The translations under genes were made by a program, and so were the position numbers. Source: Aequorivita sp. (GTDB lineage Bacteria; Bacteroidota; Bacteroidia; Flavobacteriales; Flavobacteriaceae). From it: DNA of 64,000 bases. Every line of letters begins with the position of its first letter. Position 1 is the first letter of the stretch. Under the pieces are notes generated by a model. It was not told where the DNA came from. It saw only the letters and a program-made list of their open reading frames with translations, and searched no databases. Location: assembly GCA_030690315.1 (NCBI GenBank), contig JAUYGY010000028.1, positions 110,990 through 174,989 of the forward strand, in the 5' to 3' direction. Shown piece after piece: positions 27,096 through 35,010 of the stretch.

Positions 27096-27422
27096 ATGGA
27101 AGAACAACAAAATTCAGGATATGATAGCGCCCAGCAGCAATCAAGAAACACCACCAACGAAAACTGGAACCAAGCTCCACCCAACTACCCCCAAGAAAAC
27201 AAAAAGATTCTTGCGGGGATTTTGGCTATTGTTATCGGTTCTTTGGGGATCCACAAATTCATTCTTGGTTATACGCAAGAAGGCATTATTCAAATAGTTA
27301 TTACAATTGTAACTTGTGGTATTGGCGGAATTATTCCCCTTATTGAAGGAATTATTTACCTCACCAAAAGCGACGAAGAATTCTACCAAACCTATCAAGT
27401 AGGAAAAAGAGGATGGTTCTAA
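27096..27422 (+). CDS. TM2 domain-containing membrane protein
   Basis: 108 residues: a polar Gln/Asn/Pro-rich N-terminus (about 35 residues) followed by the TM2 domain, two TM helices with the motif LGIHKFILGYTQEGIIQ between them (residues ~50-66). TM2 proteins are widespread and of unknown function, often of the stress or membrane-homeostasis type. It ends 6 nt before a terminator. Confidence 0.85.
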   Translation: MEEQQNSGYDSAQQQSRNTTNENWNQAPPNYPQENKKILAGILAIVIGSLGIHKFILGYTQEGIIQIVITIVTCGIGGIIPLIEGIIYLTKSDEEFYQTYQVGKRGWF

Positions 27423-27428
27423 AATTTT

Positions 27429-27462
27429 AAAAGCCTTTGGATTTTTTCAAAGGCTTTTTTTT
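27429..27462 (+). terminator. Rho-independent terminator after the TM2 gene
   Basis: Stem AAGCCTTTG/CAAAGGCTT with an A/T-rich loop and eight T. It ends 18 nt before the next ORF, so that gene must be read from a promoter at or just after the hairpin, or by read-through. Confidence 0.85.
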
Positions 27463-27480
27463 AATTTAAAAAACTAAACT

Positions 27481-27897
27481 ATGAGCAAGTACGGCGCAAT
27501 ACCCGCAATGAGCTACAAAGATGCAAATGCTGCAGTAGATTTTATAACCACAGCCTTAGGCTTTAAAGAGCATTTCGTTTATAGAGATGAAAATAATAGT
27601 GTGCACCACGCCGAACTTTCGCTTGGCAATGCCATGGTCATGATTGGCCCACAACGTGCAGAAAGTGAATTCGGGAAAATGACCGGAACACCAGCTCAAG
27701 CAAACGGATTGAACACCCAAACCGCATATATTATTATTGATGAAGTGGACGAACATTACAAAAATGCAAAAGCAAATGGAGCTGAAATAGTAATGGACAT
27801 TAAAGATGAAGACTACGGTGGCCGCGGCTATAGCTGCAAAGACCCCGAAGGATATATCTGGAATTTTGGAAGCTATAATCCGTATTCGGAGAAATAA
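27481..27897 (+). CDS. VOC-superfamily glyoxalase/bleomycin resistance-like protein
   Basis: 138 residues, VOC fold: MSYKDANAAVDFITTALGFKEHF in the N-terminal unit and GRGYSCKDPEGYIWNFGSYNPY in the C-terminal unit. It resembles the PhnB-like/YdeO-type glyoxalase proteins of Bacteroidota. The metal ligand positions are only partly obvious. It faces the DUF5995 gene tail to tail with a gap of 2 nt. Confidence 0.85.
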   Translation: MSKYGAIPAMSYKDANAAVDFITTALGFKEHFVYRDENNSVHHAELSLGNAMVMIGPQRAESEFGKMTGTPAQANGLNTQTAYIIIDEVDEHYKNAKANGAEIVMDIKDEDYGGRGYSCKDPEGYIWNFGSYNPYSEK

Positions 27898-27899
27898 TT

Positions 27900-28652
27900 T
27901 TATTCCTTTTTAAGCACTGCTACTATTTGCGGTACATCTTTCTTTTCAAAGAAATAAATGGTTTTCACCAAATATTTCAGCAACCAACTTTTTTGGGTTA
28001 TCAATTTCTCGGCAAGTATTGCTATTACTGTATCACGGTCGTTTAATTCGTTTGCTTTATTTGGCGAGATATGATATTGGTTCGCGAAAAGCCAAGCGCC
28101 GTCCCGTGCTATATTGATACTAAAACTTACAATTTTATCTTCACGGCCTTTTCCAAATCTGTCCAGCAATCCAAATAAAGGTGAAACGGAAATAATTTTA
28201 GCTTCCAAATTCGCAATCATTGAACCCAAAATAGCATTGATTTTGTTGAAATCGTTTTCAAAATCCATCAATTCGCCATCGTCGCCAACGGTTTCTGAAA
28301 CCGCAATTCCCAAGTCTAAATTTATATGTGCGTTAATCCCCAAAAGGAGATGTTGCATAATCAACAACTTTCCAGTTATCGCGGCTTCGAAGGCATTTTT
28401 CCAGCTTTTTGTATATGGTTTGTTGAAGCCAGAACTTTCATAAGCATCAATATATCTGTTGGCGAAAAGAACATCAAGTTTTTCCATTCGCTGGTTGTTT
28501 TCAAATTCGTTGTTGATGATTCCTTCTTTTATTCGAACGGTAACTTTTCGGTAAAGAATTGGGAAATATGCCATACAGGAATTATTGGCACATTCTTTTT
28601 CAATAATTCCATCGAGCGCTGAAATTACTTCGTCTATGGTTTTGGCGGGCAT
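27900..28652 (-). CDS. DUF5995 family protein
   Basis: 250 residues, helical and soluble. The segment MQHLLLGINAHINLDLGIA is the diagnostic part of DUF5995; the His and Asp residues (HLLLGINAH, NLDLG) look like possible metal ligands. No experimentally known function comes to mind. Only 2 nt separate it from the convergent VOC gene. Confidence 0.75.
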   Translation of the reverse strand: MPAKTIDEVISALDGIIEKECANNSCMAYFPILYRKVTVRIKEGIINNEFENNQRMEKLDVLFANRYIDAYESSGFNKPYTKSWKNAFEAAITGKLLIMQHLLLGINAHINLDLGIAVSETVGDDGELMDFENDFNKINAILGSMIANLEAKIISVSPLFGLLDRFGKGREDKIVSFSINIARDGAWLFANQYHISPNKANELNDRDTVIAILAEKLITQKSWLLKYLVKTIYFFEKKDVPQIVAVLKKE

Positions 28653-28726
28653 ATTCAGATAGTTAGCAATTACGAAGTTATGCTATTTTGAAACTATTTT
28701 ATAAAAGTTGAAAAAAGAAAAGTGAA

Positions 28727-30541
28727 TTATTTATCGCCGTTTTGGGAGTCTGAATATTTTTTCTCAAGCTCTGCCTGAAATTCCTCCATTACAGGCTTTA
28801 CGGTACTTTCGGGCAAATCTGCAATGCGAATATACATCAATCCGTCCACCGCATTATTGAAAAGTGGATCAACATTGAAGGCTACAACCTTTGCATTCTG
28901 CTTTATGTATTTTTTAATAAGCACCGGCAAGCGAAGACTTCCCGGCTCCACTTCGTCAATTATTTTATCGAATTTGTTGAGGTCGGCTTCACTTTCATCA
29001 AAAATAAAATCCTTATCGGCGTCCTTCAGTTTTACTTTGTATTCTTTTTTCGGATTGATGTATTGCGCCACATACGGATCGTAATAGTTTGATTTCATAA
29101 ATTCAATCATCAAACTTTTTGAGAACTCCGAAAACTTATTGCTGATACTCACACCACCAATTAAATAACGGTGTTCGGGATAACGGAGCGTGGTGTGCAC
29201 AATTCCTTTCCAAAGCAAAAAGAGCGGCATCGGGCGAAGTTGGTATTCCTTAATAATGAAAGCACGCCCCATTTCAATGGATTTGCTCATCATTTCATAC
29301 AATTCAGGCTCAAAACGGAAGAGGTCCTGCAAGTAAAAACCGTCAATTCCAAACCGCGGAAAAATCTCTGAACCCAAGCCCATTCTATATGCACCAGCCA
29401 TTTTTTGGGCATCGTTGTCCCACAAAAACATATGGTGGTAATAACTATCAAATTTGTCAAGATCTGTGCTATTGTTGGTACCTTCGCCCACTTCGCGGAA
29501 CGTAATTTCCCGTAAACGACCAATTTCCTGAAGAATGTATGGAATGGAATTTGCCTCGGCCAAAAACACTTCGTAGTTTTTACTTACAAGCAATCGTTTG
29601 TCATTTAACCGTAGTTTTTCAATTTCAGCCTCCATTGCCTTCAGCGGAATTGGGCCTGCAATTTTCTTCGGTGGTTTTGGAAATTTCAAGGTTTTAGGAA
29701 TGTTGTCCAACAGTTTTTTCTTTTGAAATGCATTAGAAAGCATATAGGTTTTCTTCCGAAGAAATTCAGTAAAAACGGATAGTGATTCGTGTTCCTTTTG
29801 GTCTTCAACCGATATAGGATTTCCAATCCTAACTTTTATTAAGCGTTCCTTTTGCGTGAGCAATTCGGAAGGTAATTTAGCGGTGCGCAGCGTGTCGCTC
29901 ATCTTCGCCAAACGGTAAAATAACTTGCTGTTTTTTGCGTGAAAATATATCGGAACTATGGGTACTTCGGCTTTTTTAACCAGTTTCATCGCGGCCTCTT
30001 CCCATGGTTTGTCAACCAATAATTTGCCATCCCTATAAGTTGAAACTTCCCCCGCGGGAAAAATTCCCAAGGGATGGCCTTCCCGTAAATGTTTCAGCGC
30101 AGATTTAAAACCGGTAATACTGGATTTTACGTCTTTCCGGCCCTCAAAAGGATTTACGGGCATTACATAAGGTTTCAGCGGTTCAATACGGTGCAAAAGA
30201 AAATTGGCAACAATTTTAAAATCCGGCCGGTGTTCCAACAATAATTTTAGAAGAAGTATGCCATCAATTCCACCCAGAGGATGGTTTGAAATTGTTATAA
30301 AAGCGCCTGTTTTTGGGATACGGCGCAAATCTTCTTCGGGAATTTCAAACTTTATTTCAAATTCTTCAATTAAAGCATTTATAAATACAAGATCTTTTAA
30401 ATGTTTATTTCGGTCGTAAATTTTATTAAGGGTAGTAATATTTAAAACTTTCATCAAAGACCAGCCCATAAAAGTGCCAAAAAAGCCGAATTTATCGACG
30501 TTTATTGCTTTTGCAACTTCCTTTGCATTGACTAATCCCAT
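28727..30541 (-). CDS. olsF: Bifunctional O-acyltransferase/N-acyltransferase, OlsF-like aminolipid synthase
   Basis: 604 residues in two parts. Residues about 70-310 form a PlsC-like lysophospholipid acyltransferase with N86-H87-P-L-G-G-I-D93 and F161-P-A-G-E165. From about residue 330 there is an OlsB-like GNAT-type N-acyltransferase (RLREITFREVGEG through IGGVSISNKF). A fused enzyme with this order, OlsF, makes ornithine lipids in Serratia and Flavobacterium johnsoniae (known from the literature); glycine or other aminolipids are also possible in Bacteroidota. The start at 30541 (MGLVNAKEVA) is preferred to 30586. It lies 51 nt downstream of the aspartate kinase gene on the same strand. 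Confidence 0.78.
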   Translation of the reverse strand: MGLVNAKEVAKAINVDKFGFFGTFMGWSLMKVLNITTLNKIYDRNKHLKDLVFINALIEEFEIKFEIPEEDLRRIPKTGAFITISNHPLGGIDGILLLKLLLEHRPDFKIVANFLLHRIEPLKPYVMPVNPFEGRKDVKSSITGFKSALKHLREGHPLGIFPAGEVSTYRDGKLLVDKPWEEAAMKLVKKAEVPIVPIYFHAKNSKLFYRLAKMSDTLRTAKLPSELLTQKERLIKVRIGNPISVEDQKEHESLSVFTEFLRKKTYMLSNAFQKKKLLDNIPKTLKFPKPPKKIAGPIPLKAMEAEIEKLRLNDKRLLVSKNYEVFLAEANSIPYILQEIGRLREITFREVGEGTNNSTDLDKFDSYYHHMFLWDNDAQKMAGAYRMGLGSEIFPRFGIDGFYLQDLFRFEPELYEMMSKSIEMGRAFIIKEYQLRPMPLFLLWKGIVHTTLRYPEHRYLIGGVSISNKFSEFSKSLMIEFMKSNYYDPYVAQYINPKKEYKVKLKDADKDFIFDESEADLNKFDKIIDEVEPGSLRLPVLIKKYIKQNAKVVAFNVDPLFNNAVDGLMYIRIADLPESTVKPVMEEFQAELEKKYSDSQNGDK

Positions 30542-30592
30542 TAAATAATTTGGTTGTTTGGTTTTCAACAAATATAACGAAACCAATCGATT

Positions 30593-31849
30593 CTATTCTT
30601 TAATGACCAATTGTACTGTTTCCTTGCTTTCCTGCTTCAAAAGCACGTTTTTATTTTCGGCAAGTGCCTTCACCTCAGTGGGATTAAAATGGCGAATTGT
30701 GTAAAGCGTTACGTTCTCGTTCCATTTAACGCTGAATTTTTCGCGAAGCTTTGCCAACAATGGCTCCAAATTATTGAATTTATTGTCCACACATACCGAA
30801 AAACTGATGGCGGAATTCTGGATAAGCTCCACTTTCATCTTGTATTCGTGCAACCATTTAAACACATCGCCAATATTGTCTTCCATCATAAATGAAAAGT
30901 CGAGGGAAGAAAGTGAAATCAAAACCTGGCCCTTTTTCAAAATAAAACTGGAAACCATTGGGTCCAACATAACTCCTTTCCCCACACAAGTTCCGGGAGC
31001 AGTGGGATTTAAAAAGGATTTCACGAACAGCGGAATTTCTTTACGCTGCAATGGCTGCAAGGTTTTTGGGTGAATTACGGACGCACCGTAAAAGGCCAAT
31101 TCAATCGCTTCACGATAGGAAATATGGTTGTACAATTGTGTTTGTGTGAAATAGCGCGGATCGGCATTCAGCACGCCGGGAACGTCTTTCCAAATTGTCA
31201 CGCTTTCCGCATTCAAGCAATAGGCGAAAATTGCCGCAGTATAATCACTTCCTTCGCGCCCCAAAGTGGTTGTAAAGTTGTTAGTGTGTTCAGCACCCAA
31301 AAATCCTTGTGTGACCGTGATGCCGTTGGGACTTACATTTTCAGATATTCTTTGTTGGGTTTTCTCCCAATCTATATTGGCATCGCGGTAATTGGCATCT
31401 GTTTTAATACATTGGCGAACGTCCAGCCAAGTATTTTTGATTCCATTTTCCGAAAAGTAGGCCGAAATAATTGTTGAGGAAATAATTTCGCCAAAGGAAA
31501 CCACTTGGTCGTAAACAAAGGCGTGGTTTTTCGATTTATTGTTTTCAAGAAACCGTCTAAGATTTTTGAAAATTTTATCCAAATCAGAAAAAATGGGATG
31601 CGTAGAGGCAGCGAACAACTCATTTAAAATATTGAAATGATAATCGTAAACGTTACTTAGGGAATTTATGAAGTTTCCTTCTTCCGAAAAATAATCGGTA
31701 ACAACTTCTTCCAGGGCATTGGTAATTTTCCCCATTGCTGAAACTACCACAACTAAATCCTTTTCACCGGTTTGGTTAATTACGGAAACTACATTTTTTA
31801 TACTTTCGGCATCTTTAGTTGATGCCCCACCAAATTTGAAGATTTTCAT
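30593..31849 (-). CDS. Aspartate kinase (monofunctional)
   Basis: 418 residues. N-terminal KFGGAS (residues 5-10) and the internal LGREGSDYTAAIFA are the amino-acid kinase signatures; the C-terminal 110 residues carry ACT-like regulatory segments (ISLSSLDFSFMMEDN). It phosphorylates aspartate for lysine, threonine and methionine synthesis. There is no fused homoserine dehydrogenase. Feedback inhibition through the ACT part is expected by family. A long imperfect hairpin lies between it and the upstream GNAT gene. Confidence 0.93.
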   Translation of the reverse strand: MKIFKFGGASTKDAESIKNVVSVINQTGEKDLVVVVSAMGKITNALEEVVTDYFSEEGNFINSLSNVYDYHFNILNELFAASTHPIFSDLDKIFKNLRRFLENNKSKNHAFVYDQVVSFGEIISSTIISAYFSENGIKNTWLDVRQCIKTDANYRDANIDWEKTQQRISENVSPNGITVTQGFLGAEHTNNFTTTLGREGSDYTAAIFAYCLNAESVTIWKDVPGVLNADPRYFTQTQLYNHISYREAIELAFYGASVIHPKTLQPLQRKEIPLFVKSFLNPTAPGTCVGKGVMLDPMVSSFILKKGQVLISLSSLDFSFMMEDNIGDVFKWLHEYKMKVELIQNSAISFSVCVDNKFNNLEPLLAKLREKFSVKWNENVTLYTIRHFNPTEVKALAENKNVLLKQESKETVQLVIKE

Positions 31850-31864
31850 ATTCGTATATTAATA

Positions 31865-31905
31865 ACCACGAATACACGAATATTTTTTTTTCGTGAATTC
31901 GTGGT
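31865..31905. repeat. 15-bp imperfect hairpin between GNAT and aspartate kinase genes
   Basis: Arms ACCACGAAT (31865) and ATTCGTGGT (31897) plus inner CACGAA/TTCGTG, with one A-A mismatch and a T-rich loop. On the plus strand it is followed by eight T, but no plus-strand gene ends here. On the minus strand it lies between the GNAT stop and the kinase ATG. It may be a terminator, an attenuator or a dispersed palindrome. Confidence 0.75.
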
Positions 31906-31921
31906 CAATTTTTTTTACACT

Positions 31922-32392
31922 TTATTTCTCGATAAAATTTTTCAGTCCTTTTTCGTCCATGTGCACCACCCGCCAATCTTTCACAATATTTGCTCCGCTG
32001 CGTTCGTAAAAGCGGATAGCGCCCGTGTTCCAGTCCAGCACATCCCAAGCCACGCGCTTTAAACCACGGTCATAGGCAAATTGCATCACTTGTTTATAGA
32101 GTGCTTCGCCAATTCCCATTCCGCGTTTTTCTTCTTTTACAATTAAATCTTCCAAATGCAGAGTACGTCCCTTCCAAGTAGAAAAGCGAAAATAAACCAA
32201 AGCCGCACCCACAATTTCTTCATCAATTTCGGCCACAAAGCAAGTGAAAAGTGGATTTTCAACAAATCCTTCGCGTTCTAAATCTGCAACTGTAACTTCA
32301 ACAGCATCGGGTTCCTTTTCAAAAATGGCGAGCTCTTTTATGAGTTCCAAAACTTGCGGCATATCACTTTTTATGGCTTCTCTTACTTTCAT
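31922..32392 (-). CDS. GNAT-family N-acetyltransferase
   Basis: 156 residues, the usual length. The acetyl-CoA loop is in VKEEKRGMGIGEALYK, preceded by the LEDLIV strand and followed by VAWDVLDWNTGAIRFYERSGA. The sequence resembles diamine/spermidine acetyltransferase (SSAT)-like GNATs, in which the acceptor is an amine, but this cannot be settled. It is divergent from fbp with mirror-image promoter sequences. Confidence 0.88.
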   Translation of the reverse strand: MKVREAIKSDMPQVLELIKELAIFEKEPDAVEVTVADLEREGFVENPLFTCFVAEIDEEIVGAALVYFRFSTWKGRTLHLEDLIVKEEKRGMGIGEALYKQVMQFAYDRGLKRVAWDVLDWNTGAIRFYERSGANIVKDWRVVHMDEKGLKNFIEK

Positions 32393-32434
32393 TCTTATTA
32401 ATTCAATTTGAATTTCGTTTTCGTTTTACCTTCA

Positions 32435-32472
32435 CAAATATCGGTTCAATTTCTTAAAAATCCCGATATTTG
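32435..32472. promoter_or_regulatory. Mirror-image divergent promoter/operator between GNAT and fbp
   Basis: CAAATATCGG (32435-32444) and CCGATATTTG (32463-32472) are a perfect 10-bp inverted repeat with an 18-nt spacer. Each arm contains GATATTTG read towards its gene (five of six -7 consensus positions). Either two symmetric promoters or a regulator site controlling both genes. Confidence 0.5.
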
Positions 32473-32499
32473 CGTGAAATTCAGGATACCTTCAACCCA

Positions 32500-33507
32500 A
32501 TGGCAAAAATAAATCAATCTCTCGGCGAGTTTATAATTGAAAATCAAAGCGAATTTAAATACTCTTCCGGCGAGCTTTCCCGATTAATAAATTCAATCCG
32601 TTTAGCGGCCAAAGTGGTTAACCATAAAGTGAACAAAGCTGGATTGGTGGATATTTTAGGAAATGCTGGCAATAGCAATATTCAGGGTGAAGATCAGCAA
32701 AAGCTGGATGTGTTTGCGAATGAAGTTTTTATAAACACGCTCACCAACCGTGAAATTGTCTGCGGAATTGCTAGCGAGGAAGAAGACGATTTCATAACCA
32801 TTAAAGGCAGAAATGAGAAAAATGACAACAAATATGTAGTCTTGATCGATCCGTTGGACGGGTCTTCCAATATAGACGTAAACGTTTCCGTTGGCACCAT
32901 TTTTTCAATCTACCGACGGATTACTCCTTCGGGCACGCCAGTTACCATCAAGGATTTTTTACAACCCGGCAATCAACAGGTTGCTGCTGGCTATATTGTG
33001 TACGGAACTTCCACGATGCTGGTGTACACTACCGGCCACGGGGTAAATGGTTTTACGCTTAATCCCGCAATTGGCACCTATTATCTTAGCCATCCCAATA
33101 TGAAATATCCTGAAAATGGGTCTATTTATTCTGTAAATGAAGGCAACTATATACACTTTCCTCAAGGCGTAAAGGATTACATAAAATACTGCCAAAAGGA
33201 AGAGGAAGATCGCCCATACACTTCGCGTTATATAGGTTCTTTAGTTTCAGATTTCCACAGGAATATGATTAAGGGCGGAATCTATATTTACCCCAGCACT
33301 TCAAAAGATCCAAAAGGAAAACTTCGTCTTTTATACGAATGCAACCCAATGGCAATGATTGCGGAACAAGCAGGCGGTAAGGCGAGTAATGGTTTTGAAA
33401 GTATTTTGGATATTCAGCCAACAAGTTTGCACCAAAGGGTGCCCTTTTTCTGCGGAAGTACCAAAATGGTAGAAAAGGCGGAAGAATTTATGAAAAACGC
33501 CAAATAA
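32500..33507 (+). CDS. fbp: Fructose-1,6-bisphosphatase, class I
   Basis: 335 residues; dephosphorylates fructose 1,6-bisphosphate in gluconeogenesis. The metal-binding motif is D117-P-L-D-G-S-S-N, followed later by [19 protein letters not shown] with the substrate-binding residues. The ATG at 32500 ([11 protein letters not shown]) is chosen; the TTG at 32470 would fall in the promoter. A hairpin terminator lies directly after the stop. Confidence 0.95.
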   Translation: MAKINQSLGEFIIENQSEFKYSSGELSRLINSIRLAAKVVNHKVNKAGLVDILGNAGNSNIQGEDQQKLDVFANEVFINTLTNREIVCGIASEEEDDFITIKGRNEKNDNKYVVLIDPLDGSSNIDVNVSVGTIFSIYRRITPSGTPVTIKDFLQPGNQQVAAGYIVYGTSTMLVYTTGHGVNGFTLNPAIGTYYLSHPNMKYPENGSIYSVNEGNYIHFPQGVKDYIKYCQKEEEDRPYTSRYIGSLVSDFHRNMIKGGIYIYPSTSKDPKGKLRLLYECNPMAMIAEQAGGKASNGFESILDIQPTSLHQRVPFFCGSTKMVEKAEEFMKNAK

Positions 33508-33536
33508 AAAAACCCGAAGCTTTCGCAACGGGTTTT
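33508..33536 (+). terminator. Terminator after fbp
   Basis: A-run, stem AACCCG/CGGGTT with a 12-nt loop, then TT. It could serve both convergent genes because of the A-run on the other side. Confidence 0.7.
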
Positions 33537-33556
33537 AAATTTCTTTAAAATAAGAA

Positions 33557-33985
33557 TTATTCTTTTCTATTAAGTAAATAACGATAATCTTCCAAGCTCA
33601 GACCACCGCTGTAAATCTTGATAGACCTTTTTATCAAATCTTGGGCAATTTCAGCAGTATAGCCCAGACCGATAGCATATCTTTCAATTAAAAATCGCTC
33701 GTGATCGTCAATTTCGTGGTCGGCAAAAATCATTTCAAAAAGATCGTGGATGCGCTCCAAACGTCTTTCGGCATCATTGGGAGGGTTGATCGGATATTTC
33801 GTAGGATTTTTTAAAATCGCAGTGTACTCCGTCTCATCAATATCCAGTTTTCGGGCAAAACGTTTCAACATTTTTTCCTCTTCTGCTCCTAATTCACCAT
33901 GAACCGAAGCAATATTTGCAATAGAAGCAAAATGCCCTAAATTGCGGGAATGCTCACCACTTTCGAATAAATCTGTAAATGACAT
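33557..33985 (-). CDS. TerB-like protein
   Basis: 142 residues of the TerB-like helical fold (as in tellurite-resistance TerB and DjlA). Several acidic helices are seen, such as IANIASVHGELGAEEEKMLKR and MIFADHEIDDHERFLIERYAIGLG, with paired Asp residues in the D-x-E-x-D positions that bind metal in TerB. No other ter genes are nearby. The start at 33985 (MSFTDLF) is chosen because the longer one lies inside the promoter. Confidence 0.8.
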   Translation of the reverse strand: MSFTDLFESGEHSRNLGHFASIANIASVHGELGAEEEKMLKRFARKLDIDETEYTAILKNPTKYPINPPNDAERRLERIHDLFEMIFADHEIDDHERFLIERYAIGLGYTAEIAQDLIKRSIKIYSGGLSLEDYRYLLNRKE

Positions 33986-34003
33986 AATTTGGTTTTTATA
34001 TTG

Positions 34004-34011
34004 CAAATATA
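34004..34011 (-). promoter_or_regulatory. -7 box of the TerB-like gene
   Basis: On the minus strand TATATTTG, an exact match, 18 nt before the ATG at 33985. Confidence 0.5.
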
Positions 34012-34134
34012 AAGTTTGTAATTCATTTTTGAAGCCTTATTTCTTTTGAAAAATTATCTGTTTTAAACTTTTCTTAATTGCAAAAAAGATTAGTTAATAA
34101 AATCCTAACTTTATGCAGGATTAATAAATTCTTT

Positions 34135-34935
34135 ATGAAAAAAACATTACAACTAGCCAACATCATTGCTTTCGTAGCAACCGTTTTTGTCAATTACCTT
34201 TCAAATACGGGAGCCATAAATAACACAACTATTGGAGATATTTCTGATGCTTCAAAAAATCTTTTCACTCCTGCAGGCTACGCTTTTTCCATTTGGGGAC
34301 TCATTTATTTGATGCTCTTGGGGTTTGTTATTTACCAAAGTAGAAGTCTCTTCACAAAAGTTAGGGATGATGAATTCATTTTAAAAACAGGTTGGTGGTT
34401 TGTGCTTTCGTGCTTTGCGAATATTATGTGGATCACCTTTTGGCTTTACGGCTTTATGGAATATTCCATTTTGGCGATTTTCGTTTTGTTGTATTCCCTT
34501 TTGAAAATCGTGATGAACAATCGAATGGAATTGTGGGACGCACCAATTTCCGTCATCGCTTTCCTATGGTGGCCTTTTGTTTTTTATAGCGGTTGGGTTA
34601 CCGTTGCAAGCATTGCAAATGTTGCGGCCTATTTAAAGAATATAGAATGGGAAGCGTGGGGTTATAGTGAAGTTTCGTGGGCAGTTACAATGATTATTAT
34701 CGCTGGAATAATAAATCTAGTGGTTACATGGAAACGCAATATGCGTGAATTCGCATTGGTAGGAGTTTGGGCTTTAATAGCTATTGCGGTTGCCAATTGG
34801 GAAGCGAGCCAAAAAGTTGCGTATGCCGCAATTGCAGTTGCAGTGGTTTTATTTGTGAGTAGCAGTTATCACGCTTTTAAGAATCGAGCTACAAGTCCAG
34901 TAAACAAATGCAAGGAATATTTAAGCAGGAAGTAA
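34135..34935 (+). CDS. TspO/MBR-related tryptophan-rich membrane protein
   Basis: 266 residues with about seven TM segments; the family TspO/MBR has five, and this larger version is a common Bacteroidota variant. Trp is frequent (GWWFVLSCFANIMWITFW, FLWWPFVFYSGW). The N-terminal part (NLFTPAGYAFSIWGLIYLM) corresponds to the first TspO helices with the P-G-Y-A-F-S-I-W-G motif. TspO proteins bind porphyrin and lipids. The ATG at 34135 is chosen over an upstream frame of low hydrophobicity. Confidence 0.78.
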   Translation: MKKTLQLANIIAFVATVFVNYLSNTGAINNTTIGDISDASKNLFTPAGYAFSIWGLIYLMLLGFVIYQSRSLFTKVRDDEFILKTGWWFVLSCFANIMWITFWLYGFMEYSILAIFVLLYSLLKIVMNNRMELWDAPISVIAFLWWPFVFYSGWVTVASIANVAAYLKNIEWEAWGYSEVSWAVTMIIIAGIINLVVTWKRNMREFALVGVWALIAIAVANWEASQKVAYAAIAVAVVLFVSSSYHAFKNRATSPVNKCKEYLSRK

Positions 34936-34968
34936 ATCATTTAGCAGTTTCTTTATATGAGACGCCAA

Positions 34969-35003
34969 TAATTCAAAAATCAGCAATCAGCAATCGTTAA
35001 TCT
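34969..35003. repeat. AATC-type short repeats before the end of the reductase gene
   Basis: AATCAGC twice, then AATCGTTAATCTAAAATCC, in the 75-nt gap between convergent genes. Same AATC-rich kind as between atpH and atpA and upstream of yraN. Confidence 0.55.
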
Positions 35004-35010
35004 AAAATCC

